From positions 1-64,000 of the forward strand of contig NZ_WKJD01000021.1 of the NCBI RefSeq assembly GCF_009674665.1: a DNA stretch of 64,000 nt. Reading direction: 5' to 3'. Made by a program: the position numbers and the translations under genes. The stretch comes from Agromyces kandeliae (GTDB lineage: Bacteria > Actinomycetota > Actinomycetes > Actinomycetales > Microbacteriaceae). This document shows positions 1 to 8,967 of this stretch, piece after piece. Under the pieces are notes generated by a model, which worked only from the letters and a program-made list of their open reading frames with translations, did no database searches and was not told the DNA's origin. How positions within the stretch are numbered: position 1 is the stretch's first letter; every line of letters starts with the position of its first letter.

Positions 1-240
1 CCGCTTCGCGATCGAGTACCCGCTCCACACCTCGAACCCACGCTGCGCCGACGCGATCGCCGCGTCGATCTCGGCCTGGTCGGCCAACGCGACCTCGGCC
101 CGGACGGCACCGGTAGCGGGGTTGAACACCGGCGCGGTGCGACCCGACGTGGACACGCTCGGCGCGCCGTCGATCCAGTGGGAGATGACGGTGAGGCCCT
201 CGCGGACCTCGCCCCTGGGGGCTTCAGTGACGTTGGTCAT
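1..240 (-). CDS. mmsA: CoA-acylating methylmalonate-semialdehyde dehydrogenase, N-terminal part (cut by window edge)
   Basis: Only the first 80 codons are in the window; the gene runs off the left edge. The visible N-terminus contains a HWIDG motif and a FNPATGAVRAEV motif, which are typical of MMSDH/IolA aldehyde dehydrogenases. A region like ADQAEIDAAIASAQRGFEVW follows, as at the start of the NAD-binding domain. The family converts malonate semialdehyde or methylmalonate semialdehyde to acetyl-CoA or propionyl-CoA, the last step of inositol catabolism. It lies 40 bp after the aldolase gene on the same strand and is probably in the iolC operon. Assignment rests on the N-terminus and context; another aldehyde dehydrogenase subfamily is possible. 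Confidence 0.75.
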   Translation of the reverse strand, partial: MTNVTEAPRGEVREGLTVISHWIDGAPSVSTSGRTAPVFNPATGAVRAEVALADQAEIDAAIASAQRGFEVWSGYSIAKR

Positions 241-280
241 GGTGTTTCCTTCGGTTGGGGTCTGTCGGGGTCGGGGTCGG

Positions 281-1198
281 TCAGTCGCCGTGCACGAGCC
301 GCGCGGCCGCGTCCACGGCACGTTCGACATCGCCGTCGTGCGGATAGAGGAGCGTCCGGCCGACGACGAGGCCGTGGACGCCCGGGAGCGCGAGGGCGCC
401 CTGCCAGGATGCGAACGTCGCGTCGGGGTCGCCGTCGGCGTCCCCTCCGAGCAGGAGCGTGGGAAGCGTCGCCGCTTCCATCACGCGTTCCATCTCTGGC
501 ACGACCGGAAGCTTCAGCCAGGAGTACGCGGAACTCGCACCGAGCCCCGAAGCGATCGCCACGGAGGTGATCACGGCATCGGCGGTCAGGTCGTTCACGA
601 TCCGCCCGTCGACCCAGCTGCTCATGAAGGGCTCGAGCATGATGGGCAGTTCGGCCGCGGCCGCGGCGGTCACCGCACGCGCGGTCTCCTCGAGCGTCCG
701 GGCCGTCCCCGCGTCGCCGAGGTTCACGCGGACGAGCAGCTTCGCCGCGTCCAAGCGGGATCGCACCATCGCATCGACGTCGTACCCGGTGTACCGGTCG
801 TCCATCTCGAACACCGAGCCGCGGAGGCCTCCACGGTTCATCGACCCAACGGCGACCTTGCCGTCGAGGGCACCGAGGACGGCGAGGTCCTCGATGATGT
901 CCGGCGTGCCGAGCACGCCGTCCACGCCGGGATTGGCGAGGGCCGTGGCAAGACGTTCGAGCAGGTCGTATCGGCTCGCCATCGCCATCGACTCGGGTCC
1001 GACGCCGAGCGCGCCGCGGGCCGGGTGGTCGGCGGCAACGATGAACAGCCGACCGTCGCCCTGCACGAGGGGGCGTCGGCGTCGCTCCGCGAGCGTCGCC
1101 GGAATGGTCGCCGGCGCCTCGTGGCGCACCCGGCGCAGCCGCTCGAAGTCCGCGGCGGCCAGTGCGCGCGCCACGCGCTCCATCTCAGGCGTGGACAT
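281..1198 (-). CDS. Cgl0158-like (beta/alpha)8-barrel aldolase of the inositol cluster
   Basis: This 305-residue protein is a DeoC/LacD-like TIM barrel. It carries an AADHPARG motif near residue 52, the substrate-phosphate region usual for this family. A KLLVRVN strand in the middle holds a candidate Schiff-base lysine. The position next to iolC and an MMSDH gene suggests the IolJ-type step, cleavage of the phosphorylated 2-deoxy-keto-gluconate; this is inference. The ATG at 1198 was chosen because it overlaps the iolC stop by 14 bp and starts the conserved MSTPEMERV segment; longer versions would run inside iolC. Translation is probably coupled to iolC. Confidence 0.8.
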   Translation of the reverse strand: MSTPEMERVARALAAADFERLRRVRHEAPATIPATLAERRRRPLVQGDGRLFIVAADHPARGALGVGPESMAMASRYDLLERLATALANPGVDGVLGTPDIIEDLAVLGALDGKVAVGSMNRGGLRGSVFEMDDRYTGYDVDAMVRSRLDAAKLLVRVNLGDAGTARTLEETARAVTAAAAAELPIMLEPFMSSWVDGRIVNDLTADAVITSVAIASGLGASSAYSWLKLPVVPEMERVMEAATLPTLLLGGDADGDPDATFASWQGALALPGVHGLVVGRTLLYPHDGDVERAVDAAARLVHGD

Positions 1199-2156
1199 CG
1201 GCGGTCTCCTCGAGGATCGCCTCGACCTCGGCGGTCGAGGGCATCGCCGTCGAGCACTCGCGGCGGGTGGCGACGATGGCCCCGGCGATGTTCGCGAAGC
1301 GGAGCACGCGCTCGAGGGGCCAGTCCTGGAGCAGCCCGTAGCAGAGCGCGCCTCCGAAGCCGTCGCCGGCACCGAGCCCGTTGACCACGTCGACGGGATA
1401 CGGAGGCACCTCCACGGTCTCGTCGCGGGTCTTGGCCAGGACGCCCTTGGGGCCCTGCTTCACGATCGCGAGTTCGACGCCGCGCTCGAGCAGGGCATCG
1501 GCCGCGCGCTGCGGCTCGGTCTCGCCGACCGCGATCTCGCACTCCTCCCGGTTGCCCACGGCGACGGTCACGCGCTCGAGCGCGCGGTCGACCTCCGTCG
1601 TCGCAGCCTCGGGCGACGACCAGAACATCGGACGGTAGTCGAGGTCGAGGATGGTCAGCGGAGCGCGACCGCGCGCCTGCCAAGCGGTGTGGTGCGCGGA
1701 ACGGCTCGGCTCCACGGAAAGCCCCGTCACCGTCGACCAGTAGATCGAGGCGCGGCTGATCGCGTCGAGGTCGAGCCGCCCGCCGGCCAGGACGAGGTCC
1801 GGGGCGATCGGCGCCCGGTAGAAGTACAGCGGGAAGTCGTCGGGCGGGAAGATCTCGCAGAACGTGACGGGCGTATTCAGGCCGGGCACCGTGCCGACGT
1901 AACGGTCGTCGACCCCGAGCCGCTGGAGCTCGGAATGGGCATAGCGGCCGAAGGGGTCATCGCCCGTGGCGGTGATCACCGCGGTCCGGAGCCCGTGCCG
2001 GGCGGCCGCGATCGCGACGTTCGTCGGGCTTCCGCCGAGGAACTTCCCGAAGGTCTCGACCTGCTCCAGCCCGACGCCGTCCTGCAGCGGGTAGATGTCG
2101 ATGCCGATGCGCCCGATCGTCAGTACGTCGAATCGGCTGTCGCGGGATTCCGTCAT
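1185..2156 (-). CDS. iolC: 5-dehydro-2-deoxygluconokinase (PfkB family)
   Basis: This 323-residue PfkB/ribokinase-fold sugar kinase has the N-terminal GGSPTNVA motif near residue 41 and the catalytic/anion-hole signature GAGDGFGG near residues 262-269, with the catalytic Asp in GAGD. It phosphorylates 2-deoxy-5-keto-D-gluconate in myo-inositol catabolism. A LDLDYRP motif near the middle is typical of IolC rather than of fructokinases. It is the first gene of a minus-strand operon continuing into the aldolase and MMSDH genes. A palindromic operator at 2181-2198 lies 25 bp upstream of the start, overlapping the expected promoter. Confidence 0.88.
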   Translation of the reverse strand: MTESRDSRFDVLTIGRIGIDIYPLQDGVGLEQVETFGKFLGGSPTNVAIAAARHGLRTAVITATGDDPFGRYAHSELQRLGVDDRYVGTVPGLNTPVTFCEIFPPDDFPLYFYRAPIAPDLVLAGGRLDLDAISRASIYWSTVTGLSVEPSRSAHHTAWQARGRAPLTILDLDYRPMFWSSPEAATTEVDRALERVTVAVGNREECEIAVGETEPQRAADALLERGVELAIVKQGPKGVLAKTRDETVEVPPYPVDVVNGLGAGDGFGGALCYGLLQDWPLERVLRFANIAGAIVATRRECSTAMPSTAEVEAILEETADVHA

Positions 2157-2180
2157 TTCGCGCTTCCTCGAGTGAGAGTT

Positions 2181-2198
2181 TGTTAGGACATTCTAACA
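2181..2198. promoter_or_regulatory. Operator of the inositol-type regulon (iolC promoter)
   Basis: TGTTAGGACATTCTAACA has perfect outer arms TGTTAG/CTAACA. It matches the sites at 5409, 5498, 7600 and 11612 around a GGACAT or TACAT core. It lies just upstream of iolC. The GntR protein at 11728 is the most likely ligand, with the LacI protein at 6578 as the alternative; this is inferred from site distribution. Confidence 0.65.
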
Positions 2199-2248
2199 TA
2201 TTCCGCCGGGCTGCGCCGAAACGCAACGCAGCCCGGCTGCCGACCATG

Positions 2249-3052
2249 TCAGGGCGTCGTCTGCACCGGCCCGGTGAGCTCCGCGAGCTCGGCCTCGAGC
2301 TCGGCCATGGCCTCGCCACCGGCCATCAGGTCGGTGATCTGCTCGCGTGTGCGCTCGCCCTTGCGGAAGTCGTCCGCTTTCTTGCCGTGGATGAGCACGG
2401 CGAAGCGGTCGCCGACCGCCATCGCGTGGGTCACGTTGTGCGTGACGAAGACGACCGCGATGCCCTGGGCGCGCGCATGCATGATGATGCGGAGCACGTG
2501 CGTGGACTGCTTCACGCCGAGCGCCGAGGTGGGCTCGTCGAGGATCAGGACGCGTGCGCCGAAGTACACCGCCCGGGCGATCGCCAGCGACTGGCGCTCG
2601 CCGCCCGAGAGGGCGCCGGTGAGCCGGCTGCCGTCGGTGACGCGCGTGATGCCGAGCTTCTGCATCTCGCGGACCGTGATCTCGCCGGCGGCCTTCTTGT
2701 CGAAGTACTTGAACGGCCACACGCCCTTGGTGGGCTCGTGCCCCACGAAGAAGCAGCGGGCGACCGACATCAGCGGGAAGGTTCCGCCGTATTGGTGGAC
2801 GGTCGCGATGCCGACGTCACTGGCGGCCTTCGGGCTGTCGAAGACGACCGGCTTGCCCTCGACCTCGACGGTCCCGGATGAGGGCTTGTGCACGCCCGAC
2901 AGGATCTTGATCAGGGTCGACTTCCCGGCACCGTTGTCGCCGAGGAGGCACAGCACCTCTCCGGGGTTCACCTCGAGCGAGATGTCGGAGAGCGCCTGGT
3001 TGGTGCCGAAGTTCTTCGACACGTCGGACAGGGTGAGCAGTGGGGTGGTCAT
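2249..3052 (-). CDS. Sugar (CUT2-type) ABC transporter ATP-binding protein
   Basis: This 267-residue single-cassette ATPase has Walker A GDNGAGKST at 38-46, signature LSGGERQ at about 148-154 and Walker B VLILDEPTSAL at about 168-178, followed by the H-loop VFVTHN. Most CUT2 ATPases such as RbsA have two fused cassettes, so this is the single-domain, FrcA-like form that would act as a homodimer. It is the last gene of the lipoprotein-permease-ATPase operon, starting 1 bp before the permease stop. The neighbours suggest import of inositol or a related cyclitol or sugar. Confidence 0.88.
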   Translation of the reverse strand: MTTPLLTLSDVSKNFGTNQALSDISLEVNPGEVLCLLGDNGAGKSTLIKILSGVHKPSSGTVEVEGKPVVFDSPKAASDVGIATVHQYGGTFPLMSVARCFFVGHEPTKGVWPFKYFDKKAAGEITVREMQKLGITRVTDGSRLTGALSGGERQSLAIARAVYFGARVLILDEPTSALGVKQSTHVLRIIMHARAQGIAVVFVTHNVTHAMAVGDRFAVLIHGKKADDFRKGERTREQITDLMAGGEAMAELEAELAELTGPVQTTP

Positions 3053-3053
3053 C

Positions 3054-4160
3054 TCAGGCTCCCTTCGCAGCCGATGCCGCCTTCCGGCCGCCGCCGCTGA
3101 GGGCGAGCCGTCGGAAGGTGTTGTTCATGAGCACGGCGACCAGGAGGAGGATGCCGAGGATCAGCTGGGCCCAGTCGGAGTTCCAGCCGGTGTAGTAGAT
3201 GCCCTGGTTCACGATCGCGAACGTGAGGCAGCCGAGGATGACGCCGGGGACCGAGCCGTACCCTCCAGTGAGGAGCACACCACCGACGACGACCGCGACG
3301 ATCGAGTTGAAGACGAACGACTGGCCACTGCCGGTCTGCGCGCCGTTGTAGAGCATGGTCTGGATGATGCCGACGAGCGAGGCACCGATCGCGGTGGACA
3401 TGAAGAGGGCGATCTTGACCTTGGGAACCGGGATGCCCGCTGCGCGGGCGCTCTGCGAGTCGCCGCCGATGGCGAAGATCCAGTTTCCGGCACGGGTCAT
3501 CTGCAGGATCCAGACGACCACGACCGCTGCGCCGATCGCCCAGAAGATGGCGACCTCGAACTGGCCGTTGATCAGGGTCCCGAAGAGCGCCTTGAACACG
3601 GGGTCCGGCGTGAGCGGGACGCTCGTGCTGCCGGCGATCACGCGAGCGAGGCCGAGCGTCAGGCCGGCCAGGGCGAACTGCATCGCCAGGGTCACGATGA
3701 ACGAGGGGACGTTCGTCCGGGCGACGATGATCCCGTTGACGAACCCGGTGAGGGCGCCGACCGCGAGGGCGGCGATGATGCCGATGATCTGCGGCATTCC
3801 ATAGACGCCGGAGACCACGGCGAGGGTCACGGAGCTGCTCGCGACCACCGACCCGACCGAGAGGTCGAACTCGCCCGCGATCATGAGGAGCGCGACGGGG
3901 AGTGCGATGAGGGCGAGCTCCGAGGCGATGTTGAGCCAGCTCGCGACGCCGCCGGTGGTGAGGAACTGTGCGCCGCCGAAGATCGCGAAGAAGATGAAGA
4001 CCGTGACGGTGCCGACGAGGGCCCCGGTCTCCGGACGGCGGAAGAGGTCACCGACGGTCCGCTGGGAGCGGACACCTGTGAGGACCATGTTCGACTCGGT
4101 CTTGTTGAGGGACTGCTTGCCGCCCGATGGCGGGGCGCCCTGGGGTGCGTGCGTGGTCAT
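3054..4160 (-). CDS. Sugar (CUT2-type) ABC transporter permease
   Basis: This 368-residue RbsC/XylH-family inner-membrane protein has about ten hydrophobic segments and the family motif GEFDLSVGS near residue 100. An AGIPV motif sits in the coupling region. The ATG at 4160 follows a GGAAAGAG-type ribosome site and gives an N-terminal cytoplasmic stretch of about 50 residues before the first helix. It forms the pore of the importer with the ATPase at 2249 and the lipoprotein at 4235. The stem-loop at 4199-4228 separates it from the binding-protein gene. Confidence 0.88.
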   Translation of the reverse strand: MTTHAPQGAPPSGGKQSLNKTESNMVLTGVRSQRTVGDLFRRPETGALVGTVTVFIFFAIFGGAQFLTTGGVASWLNIASELALIALPVALLMIAGEFDLSVGSVVASSSVTLAVVSGVYGMPQIIGIIAALAVGALTGFVNGIIVARTNVPSFIVTLAMQFALAGLTLGLARVIAGSTSVPLTPDPVFKALFGTLINGQFEVAIFWAIGAAVVVVWILQMTRAGNWIFAIGGDSQSARAAGIPVPKVKIALFMSTAIGASLVGIIQTMLYNGAQTGSGQSFVFNSIVAVVVGGVLLTGGYGSVPGVILGCLTFAIVNQGIYYTGWNSDWAQLILGILLLVAVLMNNTFRRLALSGGGRKAASAAKGA

Positions 4161-4198
4161 GTCCTGCTCTTTCCTTCTGCTTCGTTGCGATGGAGGTG

Positions 4199-4228
4199 AC
4201 CCGGGGCGGCCCGGAGGCCGCCCCGGGT
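4199..4228 (-). terminator. Intercistronic stem-loop between binding protein and permease
   Basis: A perfect 13-bp GC-rich stem (4199-4211 with 4216-4228) has a four-base CGGA loop. It sits just after the stop of the lipoprotein gene, without a T-run. In ABC operons such a hairpin commonly protects the upstream mRNA or partly terminates, giving more binding protein than permease. That role is inferred. Confidence 0.6.
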
Positions 4229-4234
4229 CGGGGC

Positions 4235-5299
4235 TCAGCGGACTCCGAGCTTGACGCCCGCCTCCGCCGTCTCGACGTTGCTCGCGTCGATCAGCGCCGG
4301 ACCGGTCAGGAGCGGGTCGACCGCGAGCTGGATGCCGTACGCGGCGAGCTGGAACGCCGCGGAGACGCCGTAGTAGCCCTGCGAGTACCCCTGCTGGTCG
4401 ATGGCGAACAGCTGGGTGCCGTTCTTGATGCGGTCGAGCGACTCGGTGTCGAAGTTCTGGCCGCCGAGGAAGACCTTTCCGGTCGCGCCGGCCTGGTCGA
4501 TGCCGCTCGCCGCCGCGTTGGTGTCGGACTGGCCGGGCGTGAAGATCGCGTCGATCGTCGGGTCCTGGATGATCGCGCCCTTGATCGCCTGGGCCACCGC
4601 GGACGGGTCGCCGAACTGCGAGGTCGGGAGCGCAAGCTCCTCGTACTCCGCTCCGCCCGGCTCCGCGCCCTCCTGGACGCCGCGGCAGCGTGCGTCGGCG
4701 TTCGTCGTTCCGGGCAGCGTGTTCACGCACACCACGTGCTTGGCACCCTCGGCGGCGAAGGTCTCGCCGGCGAGCTTGCCCGAGGTGTAGTCGTCCGATC
4801 CGATATAGCCCTGGGCGCCGACGGCCTCGACCTGGTCGATTCCGGTGTTGTAGAGGAAGACCGGGATGCCCTTGCCCGTGATGATCGAGATGTTCTCGTT
4901 CTGCGCGTCGGGCGCCCAGTCCGGGATGACGGCGGCGCTCGGGTTGAGCGACTCGATGTTGGAGACGAGCTTCGCGGCGTCGGCGTTGAAGTTGTCGTAG
5001 TTCGGCATCGCGAGGAAGGTGACGGAGCCGCCGGCGGCTTCGACGGCCTTGGCGGCCGCCTCTCCGCCGCGCTTCACCGTCGACCAGAACGGGTCGTCGG
5101 TCGCGCCGCCCATGACGACGATCGAGATGCCCTCGCCGCCGCCGGCGGTGTCGCCGGAGGACGAGTCGCTCGACGCGGTGCCTTCGCCCCCGGCCGAACA
5201 GCCGGCCAGGGCGACGACGGCTGCGGAGACGAGCGCGGAGGAGATGAGGAGGCGTCGGCTGGGGCGGCCGGCGCGGACGTTGAGCAGCGAGGACTTCAT
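4235..5299 (-). CDS. Sugar-binding lipoprotein of the CUT2 ABC importer
   Basis: This 354-residue periplasmic-binding-protein-like family 4 protein has a lipoprotein signal: RRLLI, a hydrophobic run and lipobox LAGC, with the acylated Cys near residue 27. A Ser/Gly-rich linker follows. The mature part has the type I fold pattern (IVVMGG, then DDPFW, then AAVIPDWAP). The ATG at 5299 is preceded by GAAGGGAG at good spacing. A GTG at 5395 would extend the protein by 32 residues ahead of the signal peptide and is unlikely. It is the first gene of the importer operon, with an operator at 5409-5426. Confidence 0.87.
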   Translation of the reverse strand: MKSSLLNVRAGRPSRRLLISSALVSAAVVALAGCSAGGEGTASSDSSSGDTAGGGEGISIVVMGGATDDPFWSTVKRGGEAAAKAVEAAGGSVTFLAMPNYDNFNADAAKLVSNIESLNPSAAVIPDWAPDAQNENISIITGKGIPVFLYNTGIDQVEAVGAQGYIGSDDYTSGKLAGETFAAEGAKHVVCVNTLPGTTNADARCRGVQEGAEPGGAEYEELALPTSQFGDPSAVAQAIKGAIIQDPTIDAIFTPGQSDTNAAASGIDQAGATGKVFLGGQNFDTESLDRIKNGTQLFAIDQQGYSQGYYGVSAAFQLAAYGIQLAVDPLLTGPALIDASNVETAEAGVKLGVR

Positions 5300-5408
5300 C
5301 CCGCGACTCCCTTCATTGTTGAGCCGCGTTTCGCGGCGGGGATCGTCTGTGATCAGCGTGAGCCGCGTGGGTGCGGGATCGACCTTGATCACCACCGATA
5401 GTCCTCCA

Positions 5409-5426
5409 TGTCAGTACATACTGACA
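5409..5426. promoter_or_regulatory. Operator of the inositol-type regulon (importer promoter)
   Basis: TGTCAGTACATACTGACA has perfect TGTCAGTA...TACTGACA symmetry apart from the centre. It is the most symmetric member of the set and lies in the divergent region between the importer operon and the dehydrogenase at 5550. Confidence 0.65.
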
Positions 5427-5497
5427 ATAGGTTGTTTCCTCTCGTTACCTAACCGTAACATTTGGCCCCTTGGGGGTCGAGGTTGACCGCAGCGAAT

Positions 5498-5515
5498 TGT
5501 TCGGACATTCTGTCG
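5498..5515. promoter_or_regulatory. Second operator in the divergent region (dehydrogenase promoter)
   Basis: TGTTCGGACATTCTGTCG keeps the GGACATTCT core of the iolC operator. It lies 35 bp before the GTG start at 5550. The site at 5409 is closer to the importer, so each divergent promoter appears to have its own operator. Confidence 0.55.
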
Positions 5516-5549
5516 AATACTCCCCCTTCCACAGACGAAAGGAGCGCCC

Positions 5550-6581
5550 GTGACGATCCGTGTGGGCCTCGTCGGATACGGCGTCGGCGGACGCCTCTTC
5601 CACTCTCCCTACATCCGCGCATCCCGCGAGTGCCGACTCGTCGGCATCGTCGCGCGCTCCCCGGAGCGGGTCGCGAAGGCCCGACGCGACCACCCCGACG
5701 TTCGGGTGTTCGCGAGCCTGGGCGACCTCATGGACGCGGGTGTCGATGCAGTCGTCGTCTCGACTCCCCCGCACACGCGGCGCGAACTCGTGCTGGAGTC
5801 GATCGGTCGAGGCGTCCACGTCGTCGCCGACAAGCCCTTCGCGCCAACCGCGCAGGATGGCCGGGAACTGGCGGATGCCGCCGAGCGGGCAGGCGTCGTC
5901 CTCAACGTATTCCACAACCGACGGTGGGATACCGACATCGTCACTGCACGATCGATCATCGTCTCCGGGGCGTTGGGTCGCATCACGCGGCTCGACCTTC
6001 GGTGCGACCAGGACGACCCGGCGACCCTCGAGGGCGGACCCGAGGGTGGCCTCCTGCGCGACCTCGGCAGCCACGTCGTCGATCAAGCGCTTCACCTGCT
6101 CGGCCCTGCGCGATTCGTGTCCGCGCAGCTCGACTGGCGGGACCTGCTTGCGGGCCGCACAGACACCGGTTTCACGATCACGATCGAGCACGAGTCCGGC
6201 GCGCACTCGCACGTCTCCGCCAGCAAGGTCAACCGGCTATCGTCGCGGGAACTCCGCGTGCACGGCGACCGAGGCTCGTACCGATCCGATTTCGCCGACG
6301 TCCAGTTCGAGGCGCTGCGGCGAGGCGAATCTCCGATCGGCGGTCGTGACACCTGGGGGTACGAGTCCGAGGAGCGGTGGGGGGTGCTCGCCGTCGAGAG
6401 CGGCACCCGGCGCATCCCCTCCCTCCAGGGCGACTACGCAGCCTTCTACGACGCCTTCGCCGAGGCGGTGCAGGCCGGCGGACCCGGGCCGGTACCGGCG
6501 CGCGAGGGCATCGAGGTGCTGGCGGCCCTGGACGCGGCGCGCGCGAGCGCAGCGGAGCACCGGACCGTGCCGGTGGGCTAG
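5550..6581 (+). CDS. Gfo/Idh/MocA-family NAD(P)-dependent oxidoreductase
   Basis: This 343-residue protein begins with a Rossmann motif GLVGYGVGG. It has DKPF near residue 97 in place of the more common EKP(L) and a C-terminal alpha/beta substrate domain containing DLGSHVVDQ, with the family's conserved His. These enzymes oxidise sugars, inositols or their derivatives with NAD(P). The gene starts with GTG after GAAAGGAG and is transcribed away from the ABC importer. Its exact substrate cannot be read from the sequence; a cyclitol or an inositol isomer is likely from context. It overlaps the convergent LacI stop by 4 bp. Confidence 0.82.
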   Translation: MTIRVGLVGYGVGGRLFHSPYIRASRECRLVGIVARSPERVAKARRDHPDVRVFASLGDLMDAGVDAVVVSTPPHTRRELVLESIGRGVHVVADKPFAPTAQDGRELADAAERAGVVLNVFHNRRWDTDIVTARSIIVSGALGRITRLDLRCDQDDPATLEGGPEGGLLRDLGSHVVDQALHLLGPARFVSAQLDWRDLLAGRTDTGFTITIEHESGAHSHVSASKVNRLSSRELRVHGDRGSYRSDFADVQFEALRRGESPIGGRDTWGYESEERWGVLAVESGTRRIPSLQGDYAAFYDAFAEAVQAGGPGPVPAREGIEVLAALDAARASAAEHRTVPVG

Positions 6582-7570
6582 CGAGCGGGCCCGGTGGTGC
6601 CTCGGACGACGAGCGATGGCTGCAGCGTGCGCGCGACGCCGACCGGCTCTCGACCGGCCATCCGCGCGATGAGCAGGCGGCCGGCCTCCCGGCCCACGCC
6701 GAAGCCGCTGTCGTCCACCGTCGTGAGGTGGATGAGGTGCGTCCGCGCGAGCGGGGTGTTGTCGTAGCCGACGATCGAGAGCCCCGCGGGGACGGGAATC
6801 CCGAGATCCCGGGCAGCCCCGAGCGCACCGATCGCCATCACGTCGTTCGCGGCGAAGATCGCCGAGATGCCGGCATGGTCCCGGAGCAGACTGCCCGCGG
6901 CATCGAATCCGGCGGCCTCGGTCGCGGGACCCGTGTAGTCGGTGGCGACGACCTCGGAGCCCGCTTCGACCGCCGTGGCGATGAAGCTCGCCGCCCGTGC
7001 GCGCGCCGCGCCGCCGCCGGCGGCGAGGTGGCCGATCCGCCGATGCCCGAGGCCGATGACATGCAGCGCGGCGAGCCGCGCCCCCGCGCCGTCGTCGTTC
7101 GCGACGACGTCGACGCCCACCGGTGCGTCTGTCCGGGTGCCGGCGATGACGATGGGCGATGCGGCCGAGTCCACGAGGGCGCGCGGCACGTCCCTCGCGA
7201 CGACGATGCCGTCGGCGTGCATCGAGAGCACCCCTTCGACCGGGTCTTCAGCGGTCGCCGCGTTCGCACTGTCCACGACCGTGACCCGGTACCCCGCTGG
7301 CGCGAGCACCTGGCCGAGGCCGCGAACCAGTTCGACGAACCACGGGTTGGCGAAGTCGTCGATCAGCACGGCCACGAGCCGCGTGCGACCCGCCGCGAGG
7401 TCGGTGGCCGCACGACTCGGCCGGTAGCCGAGGTCGCGGATCGCCGACTCGACCGCCGCCCGCGAGGCCTCGCTGACGCGATCGGATCCACGCAGGACGA
7501 GGGACACGAGCGACTTCGACACACCGGCCGCTCGGGCGACGTCATAGATCGTCGGACGTGGTGCGGACAT
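6578..7570 (-). CDS. LacI-family transcriptional regulator
   Basis: This 330-residue repressor has the N-terminal helix-turn-helix TIYDVARAAGVSKSLVS and the hinge-helix segment RAATDLAAGRT. A periplasmic-binding-like effector domain follows, ending in FAANDVMAIGAL, PAGLSIVGYDN and VVRGTTGP. The ATG at 7570 follows GGAAAGGTGGG at normal spacing. It is divergent from the dehydrogenase at 7715, with an operator-like palindrome at 7600-7617 in the shared region. It probably controls that pair of dehydrogenase and isomerase genes in response to their sugar. Confidence 0.86.
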   Translation of the reverse strand: MSAPRPTIYDVARAAGVSKSLVSLVLRGSDRVSEASRAAVESAIRDLGYRPSRAATDLAAGRTRLVAVLIDDFANPWFVELVRGLGQVLAPAGYRVTVVDSANAATAEDPVEGVLSMHADGIVVARDVPRALVDSAASPIVIAGTRTDAPVGVDVVANDDGAGARLAALHVIGLGHRRIGHLAAGGGAARARAASFIATAVEAGSEVVATDYTGPATEAAGFDAAGSLLRDHAGISAIFAANDVMAIGALGAARDLGIPVPAGLSIVGYDNTPLARTHLIHLTTVDDSGFGVGREAGRLLIARMAGREPVGVARTLQPSLVVRGTTGPAR

Positions 7571-7599
7571 CGACCCACCTTTCCCCAGACACATCCTAT

Positions 7600-7617
7600 T
7601 GACAGGACATACTGACA
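7600..7617. promoter_or_regulatory. Operator between divergent lacI and dehydrogenase genes
   Basis: TGACAGGACATACTGACA shares GACATACTGACA with the site at 5409. It lies 30 bp before the LacI start and about 100 bp before the dehydrogenase start. Either the LacI or the GntR regulator could bind it. Confidence 0.55.
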
Positions 7618-7714
7618 CGACTAGTCTCGCCGTTGGAGCGCTCCACATGGAGTCTCTCACCGCACCGGCGCCGTGAGGGGTCGGAACCGTCCCTGTCTGG
7701 AGGACCCGTTGTCC

Positions 7715-8899
7715 ATGTCTCCACTCGGTGTCGCCGTCATCGGCGCCGGCATGGCGGGCAAGGCTCACGCCGCCGCCTACCGCAATGCACCGGCCCTGTA
7801 CGAGAGCATCCTTCCCGAGATCCGGCTGGTGTCGATCGCCGACGCCTACGAGCCTGCCGGCGAGGCCGCGGCGCGCCGATTCGGCTACTCGCGCCACGAC
7901 ACGTCGTGGCAGGCGATCGCCGAGGCGGACGACATCGACGTCGTGAGCGTCGTCGTCGCCAACCACCTGCACCGCGAGATCGTCGAAGGCCTGCTCTCCG
8001 CCGGCAAGCACGTGCTGTGCGAGAAGCCGCTCTCGGACACGCTCGAGGACGCGCGGGCGATGGCCGCGGCCGCCGACCGCGCCCCGACCCTCGCCCGCAT
8101 CGGCCTCACCTTCCGTCGGGCACCGGGCATCGCCTACATCCGCGAGCTCATCCAGTCGGGCCAGCTCGGCCGGGTCCTGCACGTGAGCATCCGGTACTGG
8201 ACCGACTACGCCGCCGACCCGAAGACCGCCATCAGCTGGCGCTTCAAGGGTCCGTCGGGCTCCGGTGCGCTCGCCGACGTCGGCAGCCACGCCAGCTACC
8301 TGGCCGAGTTCCTCGCCGGCGAGGCGACGGAGGTCGGCGGCGGCCGCTTCAGCACCGTGATCGCCGAGCGCCCGAAGCCCCTCGGCGCGGTGAGCGGTCA
8401 CGGCCACAGCGCGGTCTCCGACGAACTCGACACCGTCGAGAACGACGACTACGCGACCTTCTCGCTCGGCTTCGCCTCCGGCGCCGCCGGCACCATCGAG
8501 GTCTCCCGCGTGGCCGCCGGGCACCCCAACGATCTCCAGATCGAGGTCTTCGCCGAGCGCGGCGCCGCGAAGTTCAGCCAGGCCCGCCCGTCGGAGATCC
8601 AGCTCTTCCTCTCCGAGGGCCCGGCCGCCCAGCAGGGCTATCGCCGCATCCCCCTCGGCAACCCCCACCCGTACATCGCCGGCGGCATGCCGATCGACGT
8701 CTCGGGCGTCGGGTTCGGGCAGAACGAGGGCTTCCTGTACCAGGCGCGTGCCTTCCTCGAGGAGGTCGCTGGACTCGACGAGTCGGCATCGCTCCCCCGG
8801 AACGCAGGCTTCGACGAGGGGGTCCACAACATGGAGCTGCTCGCCGCCGTGGCCGAGTCCGAGCGCTTGGGCGGCGCGGTCGTCCGACTCGCGGGCTGA
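7715..8899 (+). CDS. Gfo/Idh/MocA-family oxidoreductase
   Basis: This 394-residue protein has an N-terminal Rossmann motif VAVIGAGMAGKAH and CEKPL near residue 103, with the family's catalytic-site Lys. ADVGSHASYLAEF near residue 190 carries the conserved His region. A GGAGG site at 7699-7703 precedes two candidate starts: TTG at 7709 and ATG at 7715. I use the ATG, and the difference is two residues. It is followed by a sugar-phosphate isomerase gene in the same orientation, a pairing typical of inositol or sugar-acid pathways. The substrate is unknown. Confidence 0.84.
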   Translation: MSPLGVAVIGAGMAGKAHAAAYRNAPALYESILPEIRLVSIADAYEPAGEAAARRFGYSRHDTSWQAIAEADDIDVVSVVVANHLHREIVEGLLSAGKHVLCEKPLSDTLEDARAMAAAADRAPTLARIGLTFRRAPGIAYIRELIQSGQLGRVLHVSIRYWTDYAADPKTAISWRFKGPSGSGALADVGSHASYLAEFLAGEATEVGGGRFSTVIAERPKPLGAVSGHGHSAVSDELDTVENDDYATFSLGFASGAAGTIEVSRVAAGHPNDLQIEVFAERGAAKFSQARPSEIQLFLSEGPAAQQGYRRIPLGNPHPYIAGGMPIDVSGVGFGQNEGFLYQARAFLEEVAGLDESASLPRNAGFDEGVHNMELLAAVAESERLGGAVVRLAG

Positions 8900-8967
8900 C
8901 CCCGCAGGTCGCCGAACCTCAGCCCACCAGAACTCCCAGAACTCCGACCGACAAAGGAGAACGATAG

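Noticed and set aside
5300..5395. Upstream GTG extension of the CUT2 binding protein
   Set aside because: It would put 32 charged residues before the signal peptide and ignores the good ribosome site of the ATG at 5299.
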